In this document: positions 26,669 through 36,026 of the stretch, piece by piece
Position numbering within the stretch: position 1 is the first letter of the stretch
How the letters are laid out: the number at the start of each line of letters is the position of its first letter
Assembly: GCF_030816295.1 (NCBI RefSeq)
Contig: NZ_JAUSXV010000001.1
Coordinates: forward strand, 4,127,386 to 4,191,385
Direction: 5' to 3'
Source of the DNA: Microbacterium natoriense
Lineage (GTDB): Bacteria > Actinomycetota > Actinomycetes > Actinomycetales > Microbacteriaceae
DNA: 64,000 nt
Position numbers and translations under genes: made by a program
Notes under the pieces: generated by a model
Database searches by the model: none
The model's input: the letters and a program-made list of their open reading frames with translations, nothing else
Told to the model about the DNA's origin: nothing

Positions 26669-26849
26669 TCGATCCCCCGCCGCCTCCAGGTCGATCCTCC
26701 CGCGCCACCGCGTTCCCGACGCGCCGCCCCCGAATATGCGCGAACAACGTGGTGGCACGTCGACATCGTGGTGGCGGGGCATCATCGCACCACCCGGGGC
26801 ACTCTTCACACTCTTCACAAACTTCTGAAATCGGCGTAGCGTGCCGTGC

Positions 26850-27755
26850 ATGGACACAGTGATCCGCACGAGCGATCTCACCAAGCACTACGGCCGCGTG
26901 CACGCTCTCGACGGCCTCGATCTCTCCGTCACAGCGGGTCAGGTGCACGGCTTCCTCGGCCCGAACGGCGCCGGAAAGACGACCACGATCCGCATCCTCC
27001 TCGGTCTCGCACGCAAGACCTCGGGCGACGTCGAGGTGCTCGGGCGAGACCCCTGGAGGGACGCGACCGACCTGCACCGCCGCATCGCCTATGTTCCGGG
27101 TGACGTCAGCGTCTGGCCCAACCTCTCCGGCGGAGAGGCGATCGACCTGCTGTCGCGCCTGCGCGGGGCATCGACGAAGAGCGCCGACTACCGGGCGAGC
27201 CGCGCACGGCTCGAGGCGGCGTTCCAGTTCGATCCGCGCAAGAAGGGCAGAGCCTATTCGAAGGGCAACCGGCAGAAGGTCGCCCTCATCGCCGCGTTCG
27301 CGGTGCCGGCCGACCTCTACATCCTCGACGAGCCGACCAGCGGGCTCGATCCGCTGATGGAGGTGGTGTTCCGACAGGAGATCGCACGGGTGAAGGATGC
27401 CGGCGCCACGGTGCTGCTTTCGAGCCACATCCTGTCGGAGGTCGAGCTGCTGTGCGACCGGGTCTCGATCATCCGTGCCGGCCGCGTCGTCGAGTCCGGC
27501 ACGCTGCCGGAACTGCGACACCTCACCCGCACCGAGGTGTCGTTCGCAGCAGCCGACGTCTCGGCCACCGACGGGATCGCTGCGGCCCATGATCCGACGT
27601 TCACCGAGGGGCGCGCGCGGTTCACGGTCGACAGCGACGCCATGGCATCCGTCCTCCCGATCCTCGCCCAGCGCCAGGTGACCGGCTTGCGCATCGAGCC
27701 GCCCTCTCTCGAGGAGCTGTTCCTGCGCCACTACGGCGACGAGAGCGCATCATGA
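26850..27755 (+). CDS. ABC-2 type exporter, ATP-binding protein
   Basis: 301 residues. Walker A GPNGAGKTT, the signature YSKGNRQKVALI (a divergent form of LSGGQ), Walker B LYILDEPTSGLD and the switch His in LLSSHILSEVELL are all visible. A C-terminal extension is as in DrrA-like drug exporters. The start may be the ATG at 26850, preceded by TAGCGT seven bases away, or the GTG at 26841. It overlaps the permease by ATGA. It probably energises efflux of a drug or lipid-like molecule. Confidence 0.9.
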   Translation: MDTVIRTSDLTKHYGRVHALDGLDLSVTAGQVHGFLGPNGAGKTTTIRILLGLARKTSGDVEVLGRDPWRDATDLHRRIAYVPGDVSVWPNLSGGEAIDLLSRLRGASTKSADYRASRARLEAAFQFDPRKKGRAYSKGNRQKVALIAAFAVPADLYILDEPTSGLDPLMEVVFRQEIARVKDAGATVLLSSHILSEVELLCDRVSIIRAGRVVESGTLPELRHLTRTEVSFAAADVSATDGIAAAHDPTFTEGRARFTVDSDAMASVLPILAQRQVTGLRIEPPSLEELFLRHYGDESAS

Positions 27756-29362
27756 TCCCCCTGCTCCGCCAGCGTCTGCGCCGCGACTGGCTGCAGCTCT
27801 CGCTGTGGGTCATCGGCGCCGTGCTGCTCGCCTACGCGGGCTACGCCGGCGTCACGCAGTCGTACAGCACGGTCGCCGACCGTCAGGAGGTGCTCGCGGC
27901 GGTCGCCGCGAACCCGGTGATCCTGATGTTTCGGGGGCTGCCCTCCGGCACCTCCGTCGGCGCGTTCCTCGCATTCGAAGATCTGCCCTGGCTCGCGATG
28001 CTCGCAGCTCTCATGAGCACGTTCCTCGCTGTGCGGCACACGCGCGGCGACGAGGAGGCCGGGCGCAGCGAACTCGTCGCGGCCACACCCGCCTCGCGCA
28101 CGCTGCCGCTGCTCGCCACGATCGTGCACGGACTCGCGGCCAACGTCGTGCTGGGCCTGCTCATCGGCCTGTCGCTGATCGGCGCGGGGATGGACGCCGC
28201 GGGCTCGCTGCTGCTGGGAGCTGCGGCAGCCGCCACGGGCGTCTCGTTCCTCGGCGTCGGTCTCGTCGCGGCGCAGCTCATGCGCACGTCGCGGGGTGCG
28301 AACGCGCTCACCGTCTGGCTGCTGGTGGCGACGTTCCTGATCCGGGGCATGGGCAATCTCGCCGGCACGCCGAGCGACGACCTGAGCCGCATCGACAGCG
28401 CGTGGCCGGTCTGGCTGTCGCCGTTCGGCTGGGCCGAGCAGATCCGCCCCTTCGACGAGAACTCGCCGTGGCCGCTGGTCCTCGGGTTCGCGTTCGGGAT
28501 CGTGCTCGCGGTGACCGCCACCGTGCTGCAGTCGGCTCGCGACCTGGGCGCGAGCTTCATCGCCGAGCGGGGCGGCCGGGCGAGCGCACGCGCCGCGCTC
28601 GCCTCTCCGCACGCTCTCGTCTGGCGGCTGGCGTGGGGGTCCCTCCTGGGCTGGGTCATCGGCGGTGTGCTCACGGGGTTCCTCGCCACGACCCTCGGCG
28701 GCATTGCAGGGCAGGTGGCCGGGGAGAACCCTGCCGTCGCGCAGATCCTCGAGAAGATCGCCCGCGCCGGCGACCTCGACGAGGCGATGATCACGGTCTT
28801 CTTCACGATGCTCGGGGTGCTCGCGGCCTGCGCCGGCGTGCAGACGATCATCCGCGCGCGCCAGGAGGAAGCGCACGGCACCGCCGAGCCGGTGCTCGCG
28901 GCCGCGGTCGGCCGCGTTCGCTGGCTCGCGGACTACGCGATCGTCGCGACGATCGGGGTAGCTCTGGTCGTGGCCGCGGCGATGGTCGCGGCATACGTCG
29001 GCCTGGCGGCCAACGGCGCCCCCGCCGACCTGTTCCGAGTCGTCACGGTCACCGGGCTCGGGCAGTTCATCGCGGCATCCGTCTTCACCGCCCTCACCGC
29101 ACTCGTGTTCGTCCTCGCGCCGCGCGCGACGCTCGGGGCGGGGTGGACGCTGGTCGGCGTGGCAGCGGTCCTGGGCATGTTCGGACCGCTCATGGGCATG
29201 CCCGAGTGGCTCACGAGCATCTCGCCGATCGCGGTGACACCCGTGGTGTCGCACGGCGACGTGGACCTGCGGGGACTCTGGTGGCTCGTGTTCGCCGTCG
29301 TGGTCGCCGGTGCCGGAGCGCTCACGCTCATGCGCCGTCGGGAACTCGCGTCAGACGGCTAA
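27752..29362 (+). CDS. ABC-2 type exporter permease (polyketide-antibiotic exporter-like)
   Basis: 536 residues with about twelve membrane segments in two halves. It resembles the large single-chain permeases annotated as polyketide antibiotic exporters in actinobacteria (EEAGRSELVAATPASR after helix two and RQEEAHGTAEPVLAAAVGR in the second half are the paired cytoplasmic loops). It is coupled to the ATPase gene by an ATGA overlap and followed 18 bp later by a MarR-like regulator. Confidence 0.87.
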   Translation: MIPLLRQRLRRDWLQLSLWVIGAVLLAYAGYAGVTQSYSTVADRQEVLAAVAANPVILMFRGLPSGTSVGAFLAFEDLPWLAMLAALMSTFLAVRHTRGDEEAGRSELVAATPASRTLPLLATIVHGLAANVVLGLLIGLSLIGAGMDAAGSLLLGAAAAATGVSFLGVGLVAAQLMRTSRGANALTVWLLVATFLIRGMGNLAGTPSDDLSRIDSAWPVWLSPFGWAEQIRPFDENSPWPLVLGFAFGIVLAVTATVLQSARDLGASFIAERGGRASARAALASPHALVWRLAWGSLLGWVIGGVLTGFLATTLGGIAGQVAGENPAVAQILEKIARAGDLDEAMITVFFTMLGVLAACAGVQTIIRARQEEAHGTAEPVLAAAVGRVRWLADYAIVATIGVALVVAAAMVAAYVGLAANGAPADLFRVVTVTGLGQFIAASVFTALTALVFVLAPRATLGAGWTLVGVAAVLGMFGPLMGMPEWLTSISPIAVTPVVSHGDVDLRGLWWLVFAVVVAGAGALTLMRRRELASDG

Positions 29363-29380
29363 TCTGGGGCTGAGGAGCGC

Positions 29381-29845
29381 ATGGAACACCGAGGAACCGA
29401 AGCCGCAGAGCAGGCCGCCGCGATGATCACGGCGGCCGGCATGCCGAGGATGCCCGCGCGCGTGCTGATGGCGCTGGTCGCCGCCCCCGCCGGCGGATAC
29501 ACGGCGGCCGAGCTCGCCGAGCGCCTCGAGGTGAGCCCCGCCGCGGTGTCGGGCGCGGTTCGCTACCTGCAGGACGCGCATTTCGCACGGCGTCTGCCCA
29601 GCGCCGGCCATCGCCGGGACCGCTACGACCTGGTCGCCGACTCGTTCCACTCCGTCGTGATCGGCAACCTGCCGGTGTACACCCGCATGGCCGACTACGT
29701 CGAGAAGATCGCAGCGGAGACCGGCGAAGAGCCGGCCGCCGCCGAGCGCGCCGCCCAGATGGCGGGCTTCCTGCGGTTCATGGCCGAGCGGATGCCGCAG
29801 CTCGTCGACGAGTGGATCGCTCAGCGCGACGCGAACCCCGCGTAG
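29381..29845 (+). CDS. MarR/GbsR-like winged-helix regulator
   Basis: 154 residues. The winged helix is visible as MPRMPARVLMALVAAPAGGYTAAELAERLEVSPAAVSGAVRYLQDAHF, with a wing rich in Arg (RRLPSAGHRRDRYDLV). A helical C-terminal region would form the dimer. GAGGAG lies six bases before the ATG. It directly follows the exporter genes, so it most likely controls them in response to the exported compound. Confidence 0.82.
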   Translation: MEHRGTEAAEQAAAMITAAGMPRMPARVLMALVAAPAGGYTAAELAERLEVSPAAVSGAVRYLQDAHFARRLPSAGHRRDRYDLVADSFHSVVIGNLPVYTRMADYVEKIAAETGEEPAAAERAAQMAGFLRFMAERMPQLVDEWIAQRDANPA

Positions 29846-29859
29846 GGCGGGGCGCCAGG

Positions 29860-30222
29860 TCAGCCCCCGACCACGCCCTCGAACAGCCCGATGTGATTGC
29901 CGTCGGGGTCGACGATCACCGCCCACCAGCTGCTCTCGGTGATCTGCTGCTTGCCCTGGGCGACGCTCGCACCGGCGTCCTGCGCGCGAGCGATCGTCTC
30001 GTCGATCGAGTCGACCTCGACGTACGACCGCGGCTCGACGAACCCCTCACCGCGGGGCGCGAGGCCGCCGCCCGAGATGCCGTTGGGAGCCTGCCACATC
30101 GGGTAGCCCTCGAAGCCCGGCATCTCGGCGATCTGCCAGCCGAACAGGCTCGAGTAGAACTCGGTCGCCGCTTTCATGTCGCTCACCGGGATGTCGATGT
30201 GCGTGATGTCTCCGTGCGCCAT
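29860..30222 (-). CDS. VOC-family (glyoxalase-like) protein
   Basis: 120 residues, one vicinal-oxygen-chelate unit with two beta-alpha-beta-beta-beta halves: HIDIPVSDMKAATEFYSSLFGW at the start and AVIVDPDGNHIGLFEG at the end. The metal-site residues of true glyoxalases are only partly present (His8, Glu114), so function could be binding or catalysis. AAAGGGG precedes the ATG. It converges on the MarR-like gene, 14 bp away, and is probably monocistronic. Confidence 0.82.
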   Translation of the reverse strand: MAHGDITHIDIPVSDMKAATEFYSSLFGWQIAEMPGFEGYPMWQAPNGISGGGLAPRGEGFVEPRSYVEVDSIDETIARAQDAGASVAQGKQQITESSWWAVIVDPDGNHIGLFEGVVGG

Positions 30223-30303
30223 GGTGGCCCCTTTCGCCGTTCTCGTCGTCGTGCGGACGCGGCCAGTCTTCTCGCCCGACCAGGCGACTTCAAGGGGTTG
30301 TGC

Positions 30304-30723
30304 TCACACTCCGGAACGCCCGACGACGCCCTTGCGCAGCAGTGCGTTTCCGTACGCACGGGTCTCCCCGGTTCGCACCATCAGATAGGCGCCCCTGGCG
30401 ACGTCGTAGTACGCGAAGCGCTCCACGAATCGCGTGGTGCCGGCATCCGTCCCGGCTGCGGCCATGAGCTGGTGCTGCACGTCGAGCACCTCGCCATCAG
30501 CAGAGGTCATGAGGTCGATGCCGGGCACATCATCGAGGGGCAGCACCGTGCGGATGGCGGCGACGACATCGGGCGTGGTGGTGCCGGGCAGGTCGACGAC
30601 CCGCTCCCCCAGCGCCCACGCCGGGAAGTGCGCGTCGGCGATCACGACCGCGTCGGAGTGTCCCATCCGGTCGAGGTGCAGCAGCAGTTCACCGGTGAGC
30701 AGCGGGTCGATTCCTTCGAGCAT
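30304..30723 (-). CDS. fucU: L-fucose mutarotase (RbsD/FucU family)
   Basis: 139 residues, typical for FucU. It interconverts the alpha and beta anomers of fucose. Seen: LTGELLLHLDRMGHSDAVVIADAHFPA, whose His in RMGHSD matches the conserved catalytic position, and the C-terminal RAYGNALLRKGVV. It is last in a three-gene minus-strand operon with fucose dehydrogenase and fuconate dehydratase, which favours fucose over ribose as substrate. The ATG lies 14 bases after the dehydrogenase stop. Confidence 0.88.
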   Translation of the reverse strand: MLEGIDPLLTGELLLHLDRMGHSDAVVIADAHFPAWALGERVVDLPGTTTPDVVAAIRTVLPLDDVPGIDLMTSADGEVLDVQHQLMAAAGTDAGTTRFVERFAYYDVARGAYLMVRTGETRAYGNALLRKGVVGRSGV

Positions 30724-30737
30724 GAGCGTTCCGTTCG

Positions 30738-31706
30738 TCAGGAGATGAAGCCCTCGGCGGCGAGGGCCTGCCAGAGGGCTGCCGGGATGTCGAGGGCGGC
30801 GTACTCCGCGTTCTGTCTCAGCTGCGCGGGGCGGCTGCCGCCGACGACCACCGAGTGCACCAGGTCGGACTGCAGCGGGAACTGCAGCGCCGCGGCAGGC
30901 AGCGGCACGTCGTGATCGGCGCAGATCGCGGCGATCCGGACGAGGCGCTCCCACAGCTCCTGCGGGAGCTGCCCGTACTCGTACCGGCCGTCGCGGTGCG
31001 GGGTGCTCTGGGCGAGAAGCCCCGAGTTGAACACAGACGCGGCGACGATCCCCGTGCCGTTCTCGCGGCAGGCCGGCAGAACGTCGGCTGCGGCAGGCTG
31101 CTCGAGCAGCGTGTAACGTCCGGCGACCATGATGAGGTCGAGGTCGGCCGCCCGGACGGCGGTGGCGAGAGCATCCGACACCATCGATCCGATGCCGATC
31201 CGACCGACCTCCCCGTCCGCGCGCAGCTGCTCGAGAGCGGGCAGCGCCTCGGCGAGCGCGAGGTCGAGGTCGAGGTTGTGGCGTTCGGGATCGTGCAGGT
31301 ACAGCAGGTCGATCCGGTCGATGCCGAGCCGCTCGCGCGACTCGTCGAGGGACGAGCGGATGCCGCCTGCTGAGAAGTCCCAGACCCGCTGCAGGTCGTC
31401 GAGCACGTGGAAGTCGTTCGCGGTGTCGAGCCCTCCCCGCTCATGGTCGGGGTTCGGACGCAGGAGGCGGCCGACCTTCGTGGAGAGGAAGTACTCCTCC
31501 CGCGGCTTGGTCGCGAGGAACGCGCCCAGCCGGCGCTCGGACAGGCCGAGGCCATAGTGCGGTGCCGTGTCGTAGTGGCGGATGCCGGCATCCCACGCCG
31601 CATCGAGCACCTCCCAGGCCTCGTCATCCGTGAGCGGACGGAAGAGGTTGCCGAGGTTGGCCGCGCCGTAACCGAGGCGGGGCACGCCGCGATCAGACGA
31701 AGACAT
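30738..31706 (-). CDS. L-fucose dehydrogenase (aldo/keto reductase)
   Basis: 322 residues of the D-threo-aldose 1-dehydrogenase branch of the aldo/keto reductases. It would oxidise L-fucose to L-fucono-1,5-lactone with NAD(P). The catalytic tetrad is visible: Asp46 in [10 protein letters not shown], the Tyr five residues later, Lys in LSTKVGRLL and His in LLYLHDPE. It overlaps the dehydratase gene by 14 bases. The neighbouring mutarotase and fuconate dehydratase support the substrate. Confidence 0.87.
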   Translation of the reverse strand: MSSSDRGVPRLGYGAANLGNLFRPLTDDEAWEVLDAAWDAGIRHYDTAPHYGLGLSERRLGAFLATKPREEYFLSTKVGRLLRPNPDHERGGLDTANDFHVLDDLQRVWDFSAGGIRSSLDESRERLGIDRIDLLYLHDPERHNLDLDLALAEALPALEQLRADGEVGRIGIGSMVSDALATAVRAADLDLIMVAGRYTLLEQPAAADVLPACRENGTGIVAASVFNSGLLAQSTPHRDGRYEYGQLPQELWERLVRIAAICADHDVPLPAAALQFPLQSDLVHSVVVGGSRPAQLRQNAEYAALDIPAALWQALAAEGFIS

Positions 31707-32982
31707 GCTGCCCCTTCCACGTGTACTCGGCGATGCTGTCCGCCTTCATCTCCATGCCGCTTCCCGAGGCGGACGGCGGCATGTACGAGCCGCCGCGGAT
31801 CGCGGTCGGGGTGACGAAGTGCTCGTGCAGGTGATCCACGTACTCGATCATGCGCCCCTCGCGGCTGCCGCTCACCGCGACGAAATCGAACATCGACAGG
31901 TGCTGCACAGCCTCGCAGAGTCCGACCCCGCCCGCGTGCGGGCACACCGGCACCCCGAATTTCGCGGCGAGCAGCAGGTTGGCAATGTTCTCGTTGACGC
32001 CGGCCACGCGCACGGCGTCGATCTGCATCACCTCGATCGCGTTCGCCTGCAGCAGTTGCTTGAAGATCATCCTGTTCTGCGCGTGCTCTCCGGTGGCCAC
32101 CCGGATCGGAGCGACGCCGCGCGCGATCTCCGCATGCCCGAGGATGTCATCGGGACTCGTGGGCTCTTCGACCCAGGCGGGGCGGAACTCGGCGAGCGCG
32201 TTCACCCACTCGATCGCCTCGGCGACCTCCCAACGCTGGTTCGCGTCGATCGCGATCGGGAAGTCGGGTCCGCATACCTCGCGGGCCTTGCGGAAGCGCC
32301 GGATGTCGTCGTGCAGGTCGGCGCCGACCTTGAGCTTGATCTGGGTGAAGCCCGCGGCCATCGCCTCGCGCGCGAGGCGCTCCAGCTTCTCATCGGAGTA
32401 GCCGAGCCACCCCGGGCTGGTGGTGTACCCGGGATAACCGGTGGCGAACAGCTGCTGCTCTCGCTCCGCCCGTCCTGGCACGGCGTCGCGCAGGATGGCG
32501 AGGGCGTCATCGCGCGTGAGCGCGTTGCCGAGATAGCGGAAGTCGACGAGACCGACGATCTCCTCGGGCGTCATACGAGCCAGCAGCTGCCAGAGCGGGA
32601 GCCCCGCGCGCTTGGCCTTGATGTCCCACAGCGCGTTGATGACGGCGCCGATGGCCATGTGCATGACGCCCTTCTCCGGGCCCAACCAGCGCAGCTGCGA
32701 GTCGCGGATGAGCTCGCGGAACGTGCCGCCCATGTCGTCGAGCAGCGGCTCGATCTCACGCCCGACGAGGTGGCCGGCCAGAGCGTCGATCGCCGCGACC
32801 TGCACGTCGTTCCCACGTCCGATCGTGAAGACGAAGGCGTGACCGGCGTCGTCGACGTCGGTCCTGACGACCGCGTAGGCCGCCGAGTAGTCGGGGTCGG
32901 GGTTCATGGCGTCGGAGCCGTCGAGGCTCAGCGATGTCGGGAAGCGGATGTCGGTGGTGTCGAGGGCGACGATGCGGCTCAC
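31693..32982 (-). CDS. fucD: L-fuconate dehydratase
   Basis: 429 residues of the enolase superfamily, close to Xanthomonas FucD and human ENOSF1. It removes water from L-fuconate to give 2-keto-3-deoxy-L-fuconate. Seen: the KxK base pair Lys216/Lys218 (IKLKVG), metal ligands Asp246 (AIDANQRW), Glu273 region ([10 protein letters not shown]) and Glu299 (ATGEHAQNR), and His349 in [12 protein letters not shown]. The GTG start has GAGAGGAA before it. It heads the minus-strand fuc operon from the shared promoter at 33021-33054. Confidence 0.94.
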   Translation of the reverse strand: MSRIVALDTTDIRFPTSLSLDGSDAMNPDPDYSAAYAVVRTDVDDAGHAFVFTIGRGNDVQVAAIDALAGHLVGREIEPLLDDMGGTFRELIRDSQLRWLGPEKGVMHMAIGAVINALWDIKAKRAGLPLWQLLARMTPEEIVGLVDFRYLGNALTRDDALAILRDAVPGRAEREQQLFATGYPGYTTSPGWLGYSDEKLERLAREAMAAGFTQIKLKVGADLHDDIRRFRKAREVCGPDFPIAIDANQRWEVAEAIEWVNALAEFRPAWVEEPTSPDDILGHAEIARGVAPIRVATGEHAQNRMIFKQLLQANAIEVMQIDAVRVAGVNENIANLLLAAKFGVPVCPHAGGVGLCEAVQHLSMFDFVAVSGSREGRMIEYVDHLHEHFVTPTAIRGGSYMPPSASGSGMEMKADSIAEYTWKGQHVFV

Positions 32983-33020
32983 GGGATTCCTCTCAGAGTC
33001 GGCTTTCCTGCACCGACCTC

Positions 33021-33054
33021 TTGGAGCATAAACATCGGATGTCTATACTGTCAA
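33021..33054. promoter_or_regulatory. overlapping divergent fuc promoters with shared operator
   Basis: Plus strand: -35 TTGGAG (33021-33026), -10 TATACT (33044-33049), 17-bp spacer. Minus strand: -35 TTGACA (33054-33049), -10 TATGCT (33030-33025), 18-bp spacer. The perfect dyad ACATC-G-GATGT (33032-33042) sits in both spacers, so one bound repressor would silence both operons. A matching site lies before the gntR gene at 45336. Confidence 0.75.
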
Positions 33055-33125
33055 CGAACCCGGCCCACACGGTGACGAATCGACCGTCTCTGTCGTGCGA
33101 GCCCCCGGAATCCTCGAGGAGAGTC

Positions 33126-33986
33126 ATGAAGTTCGCACGATTGGGAGAACCAGGGGCCGAGATCCCCGTACTCGTCGAGGGAGATCGTCACCTCGACCTG
33201 CGGCCGGTGACATCCGACCTCCACGGCGATTTCCTCGCATCCGATTTCCGCTCCCGCGTCGCCGCGGCTCGCGCGGCTGACGAGCTCCCCGAGGTGGCGG
33301 ACGCCGCGGCGATGCGCATCGGCGCTCCGATCGCACGCCCGAGCGCGGTGATCTGCATCGGGCAGAACTACGCCGCTCACGCCCGCGAGTCGGGGGCGGA
33401 ACCGCCCACAGTGCCGATCTTGTTCCTGAAGACTCCCAACACGGTCGTCGGCCCGAACGACGCCGTGACGATCCCGCGCGGCAGCGAGAAGACCGACTGG
33501 GAGGTCGAGCTCGGCATCGTGATCGGCGCTCGCGCGGCGTACCTCGATTCGCCGTCGGAGGCCGACGCACACATCGCGGGATACGTCGTCGCCAACGACG
33601 TGTCCGAACGCTCCTTCCAGATGGAGGTCTCTGGCGGGCAGTGGTCCAAGGGCAAGATCGCGCCGGGCTTCAACCCGACCGGCCCGTGGCTCGTCACCCC
33701 CGATGACGTCGACGCCGCCGATCTGCGCCTGCGCAGCTGGGTCAACGGCGAGCCCCGCCAGGACTCGAACACGAACGACATGATCTTCGACGTGCGCGAG
33801 ATCGTGCACCATCTGTCGCAGTACGTGACCCTCGAGCCCGGCGACCTCATCCTCACCGGCACTCCGCAGGGCGTCGCCTTCGGCGGGAAGTTCCCGTACC
33901 TGACGGCCGGAGACGTCGTCGACATCGAGATCGAAGGACTCGGCCATCAGCGGCAGGAGTTCGTGGCGTGGAAGGAGCAGCAGTGA
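33126..33986 (+). CDS. 2,4-diketo-3-deoxy-L-fuconate hydrolase (FAH family)
   Basis: 286 residues of the fumarylacetoacetate hydrolase family. In this pathway the enzyme splits 2,4-diketo-3-deoxy-L-fuconate into pyruvate and L-lactate. Seen: ICIGQNYAAHARESGA, metal ligands in DWEVELGIVIG (two Glu) and VANDVSERSFQ (Asp), and GDLILTGTPQGVAFG. GAGGAGAG precedes the ATG. It is first in a two-gene operon with the short-chain dehydrogenase. The same chemistry serves L-rhamnose pathways; fucU and fucD next door favour fucose. Confidence 0.87.
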   Translation: MKFARLGEPGAEIPVLVEGDRHLDLRPVTSDLHGDFLASDFRSRVAAARAADELPEVADAAAMRIGAPIARPSAVICIGQNYAAHARESGAEPPTVPILFLKTPNTVVGPNDAVTIPRGSEKTDWEVELGIVIGARAAYLDSPSEADAHIAGYVVANDVSERSFQMEVSGGQWSKGKIAPGFNPTGPWLVTPDDVDAADLRLRSWVNGEPRQDSNTNDMIFDVREIVHHLSQYVTLEPGDLILTGTPQGVAFGGKFPYLTAGDVVDIEIEGLGHQRQEFVAWKEQQ

Positions 33987-34735
33987 GCGCAGGACTCGAC
34001 GGGCTCGTCGCGATCGTCACCGGTGGAGCATCCGGCATCGGCGCCGCCATCGCGCGTCGCCTGCAAGCCGACGGTGCGCGGATCGCGGTTCTCGACCGCG
34101 ACATCTCGGGGGCGGATGCCAGGTTCGCAGCGTTCACCGCCGACGTCTCGGACCGCGCCTCGGTCGACGCCGCGGTCGCGGCCGTCGCCGAGCGGTTCGG
34201 ACGCATCGACATCGTCGTGAACAACGCCGGCGTCGGCGCGCAGGGCGACATCTCCGCGAACGACGACGACGAGTGGGCGCGCGTGCTGTCGATCAATGTC
34301 ACCGGCATCGCGCGGGTGACCTCCGCAGCGCTCCCCTGGCTGCGGCGGTCACCCGCGGCATCCGTCTGCAACACGGCGTCCATCGCGTCGACCACCGGCC
34401 TCCCCCAGCGCGCGCTGTACTCGGCGTCGAAGGGCGCGGTCTCGGCCCTGACGCGCGCGATGGCGACCGACCACTTGCGCGAAGGCATCCGGGTGAACGC
34501 GGTCAACCCCGGCACCGCAGACACTCCCTGGGTCGGACGCCTGCTGGATGCAGCATCCGACCCCGCAGCCGAGCGCGCCGCCCTCGAGGCCCGGCAGCCG
34601 CACGGGCGTCTGGTCAGCCCCGACGAGGTCGCCGCCGCTGTGGCCTACCTCGTCTCCCCTGCCGCAGGTTCCACGACCGGAACCTTCATCGAGGTCGACG
34701 GCGGTATGGCGCAGCTGCGTCTGCGCCCCGAGTAG
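33983..34735 (+). CDS. 2-keto-3-deoxy-L-fuconate dehydrogenase (SDR)
   Basis: 250 residues from a GTG that overlaps the hydrolase stop (GTGA). It is a classical short-chain dehydrogenase: TGGASGIGAAIA for NAD binding, NNAG, and the catalytic Tyr-x-x-x-Lys in YSASKGAV. It would oxidise the C4 hydroxyl of 2-keto-3-deoxy-L-fuconate before hydrolysis. Its position after the diketo-acid hydrolase supports this role. Confidence 0.86.
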   Translation: MSAGLDGLVAIVTGGASGIGAAIARRLQADGARIAVLDRDISGADARFAAFTADVSDRASVDAAVAAVAERFGRIDIVVNNAGVGAQGDISANDDDEWARVLSINVTGIARVTSAALPWLRRSPAASVCNTASIASTTGLPQRALYSASKGAVSALTRAMATDHLREGIRVNAVNPGTADTPWVGRLLDAASDPAAERAALEARQPHGRLVSPDEVAAAVAYLVSPAAGSTTGTFIEVDGGMAQLRLRPE

Positions 34736-34758
34736 CCGGCTTCGGTTCCGCGGGCTCG

Positions 34759-34781
34759 CTCCCGTCGCGAAACATCCCGGT
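34759..34781 (+). repeat. single arm of an intergenic palindromic repeat
   Basis: 23 bp beginning CTCCCGTCGCGAAA and ending ATCCCGGT. It matches the first arm of the hairpin at 44375-44397 at 22 of 23 positions. Here no second arm follows. Both copies lie just after a stop codon. Confidence 0.6.
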
Positions 34782-34824
34782 CGGCCGCTCCGCGTCGCTC
34801 GCGCCGGCCCGCTTCCGCTTCCGC

Positions 34825-34967
34825 TTCCGGTCGCAGTTGTTGCCGTCAGCGCGCTCGGACTCGGTGTTCCGGGTGCAGTTCGTGCCGCTCGATCGGCGGC
34901 GGAGCGACACCAACTGCGCCCGGAGTAAGGCATACGGCTGCCGCAGCGACACCAACTGCGCCCGGAA
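34825..34967. repeat. REP-like array, left of the nuclease gene
   Basis: Four copies of a roughly 22-bp unit with core GCAGTTNNTGYCG: two on the plus strand (34825-34846, 34867-34889) and two inverted (34903-34924, 34945-34967). The order plus-plus-minus-minus lets the array fold as a two-tier hairpin. It ends about 60 bp before the nuclease start. The same family recurs at 36027-36168 and 50575-50630. Confidence 0.75.
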
Positions 34968-35028
34968 CGACGCCCCCAGCCTGTGGATAACTTCCGCGAA
35001 CATCCACGTGTGATGCGACGGTTGAGCC

Positions 35029-35997
35029 ATGGGAAATCCACGCCCCCTGCCCGCGGAGCTCGGAAGACGCTTCAGCGTGCAAGATGCGCTGCGCGCCGGA
35101 GCGAGCAGCGGGCGCCTTCGGCGCTCGGATCTCGAGACCCCCTTTCGCGGCGTGCGCTCCACAACGGTCGCAGCGGATCTCAGCGCACTCGATCCGTTCG
35201 AGAGGCAGGCCGCCGCGAGGCGGATCCGTGCGAGAAGGTATGTTCCGCGTCTGCGAGATGACCAGTTCCTCAGTCATGAGAGCGCGGTCGCCCTGTACGG
35301 AGGCCCGCTCCCGCTCGTCATAGACCGAACTGGTCCCGTCGATGGCATGGAGCTCCCCGTGCACGTCGCCACTCTCGGCCGCGGCACACTCGTCCGGGCC
35401 AACGGCGTAGCAGCGCATCGGGCGAATCCGCTGAACACCCGTATCGCGAATCGCGACGGCATCCGCCTCGCCTCGACAGCCACCGCGTGGGCGCAACTCG
35501 GAGCCTGGAGCGTGCTCGATCTTGTCGCGCTCGGCGACTTCTTCTGCCGTGTCTGGCGATCAGGGCCGGGTCGACGTGACGTCGGCAGACGTCCTCTCGC
35601 CACGGTCGACGAGTTGAGAGCCGCGATCTCTGCGGGGCGACGCACGGGAATCGCTCGTCTGCGCGAGGCTGTGGAACTGATCCGTGAAGACTCCTGGTCC
35701 CCGCGCGAATCGATGATCCGTTTCCACCTCATCGCCGCTGGTCTTCCGGAGCCCTCGCTAAACCACGACGTCTACGACTCGAACGGACGCTTCCTCGGCT
35801 GCGTCGATCTGGCCTACCCCGAGCAGAAGATCGCGATCGAGTACCAGAGCGTCCTCCACCACTCCCGCTATGCCGCGGATGTCGAACGCATCGCCGCCCT
35901 CCGCGCCGCGGGCTGGGTCGTCATCGAGATCACGAGCGACCTCTTCGCCAGGCCCGACGTCATGATCGACCGCGTCCGCCGGGCGCTTCGCGCCTGA
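35029..35997 (+). CDS. AbiEi-like / DUF559 (Vsr-like) endonuclease-domain protein
   Basis: 322 residues. The C-terminal 100 residues look like a DUF559/Vsr-type PD-(D/E)xK fold: Glu227 (SPRESMIR), Asp260 (GCVDLAYP), Glu271-x-Gln273 (IAIEYQ), then HHSRYAADVERIAALRAAGWVVIEIT. The N-terminal part (SHESAVALYGGPLP, VHVATLGRG) resembles AbiEi antitoxin-type regulators. No AbiEii toxin gene is nearby. It stands alone between two REP-like arrays. Such proteins are common in Microbacteriaceae (recollection); the role is unknown. No good ribosome site is visible at the ATG. Confidence 0.78.
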   Translation: MGNPRPLPAELGRRFSVQDALRAGASSGRLRRSDLETPFRGVRSTTVAADLSALDPFERQAAARRIRARRYVPRLRDDQFLSHESAVALYGGPLPLVIDRTGPVDGMELPVHVATLGRGTLVRANGVAAHRANPLNTRIANRDGIRLASTATAWAQLGAWSVLDLVALGDFFCRVWRSGPGRRDVGRRPLATVDELRAAISAGRRTGIARLREAVELIREDSWSPRESMIRFHLIAAGLPEPSLNHDVYDSNGRFLGCVDLAYPEQKIAIEYQSVLHHSRYAADVERIAALRAAGWVVIEITSDLFARPDVMIDRVRRALRA

Positions 35998-36026
35998 ACC
36001 GGAAGCAGCGCTCCCCCGTTGCCGCG

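Noticed and set aside
33126..34735. L-rhamnose rather than L-fucose catabolic genes
   Set aside because: The dehydratase matches FucD/ENOSF1 closely and a FucU mutarotase is present, so fucose is favoured, though the later steps are shared chemistry.
35029..35997. AbiE toxin-antitoxin system
   Set aside because: Only an AbiEi-like N-terminal region is present, fused to a nuclease-like domain. No AbiEii nucleotidyltransferase gene lies on either side.
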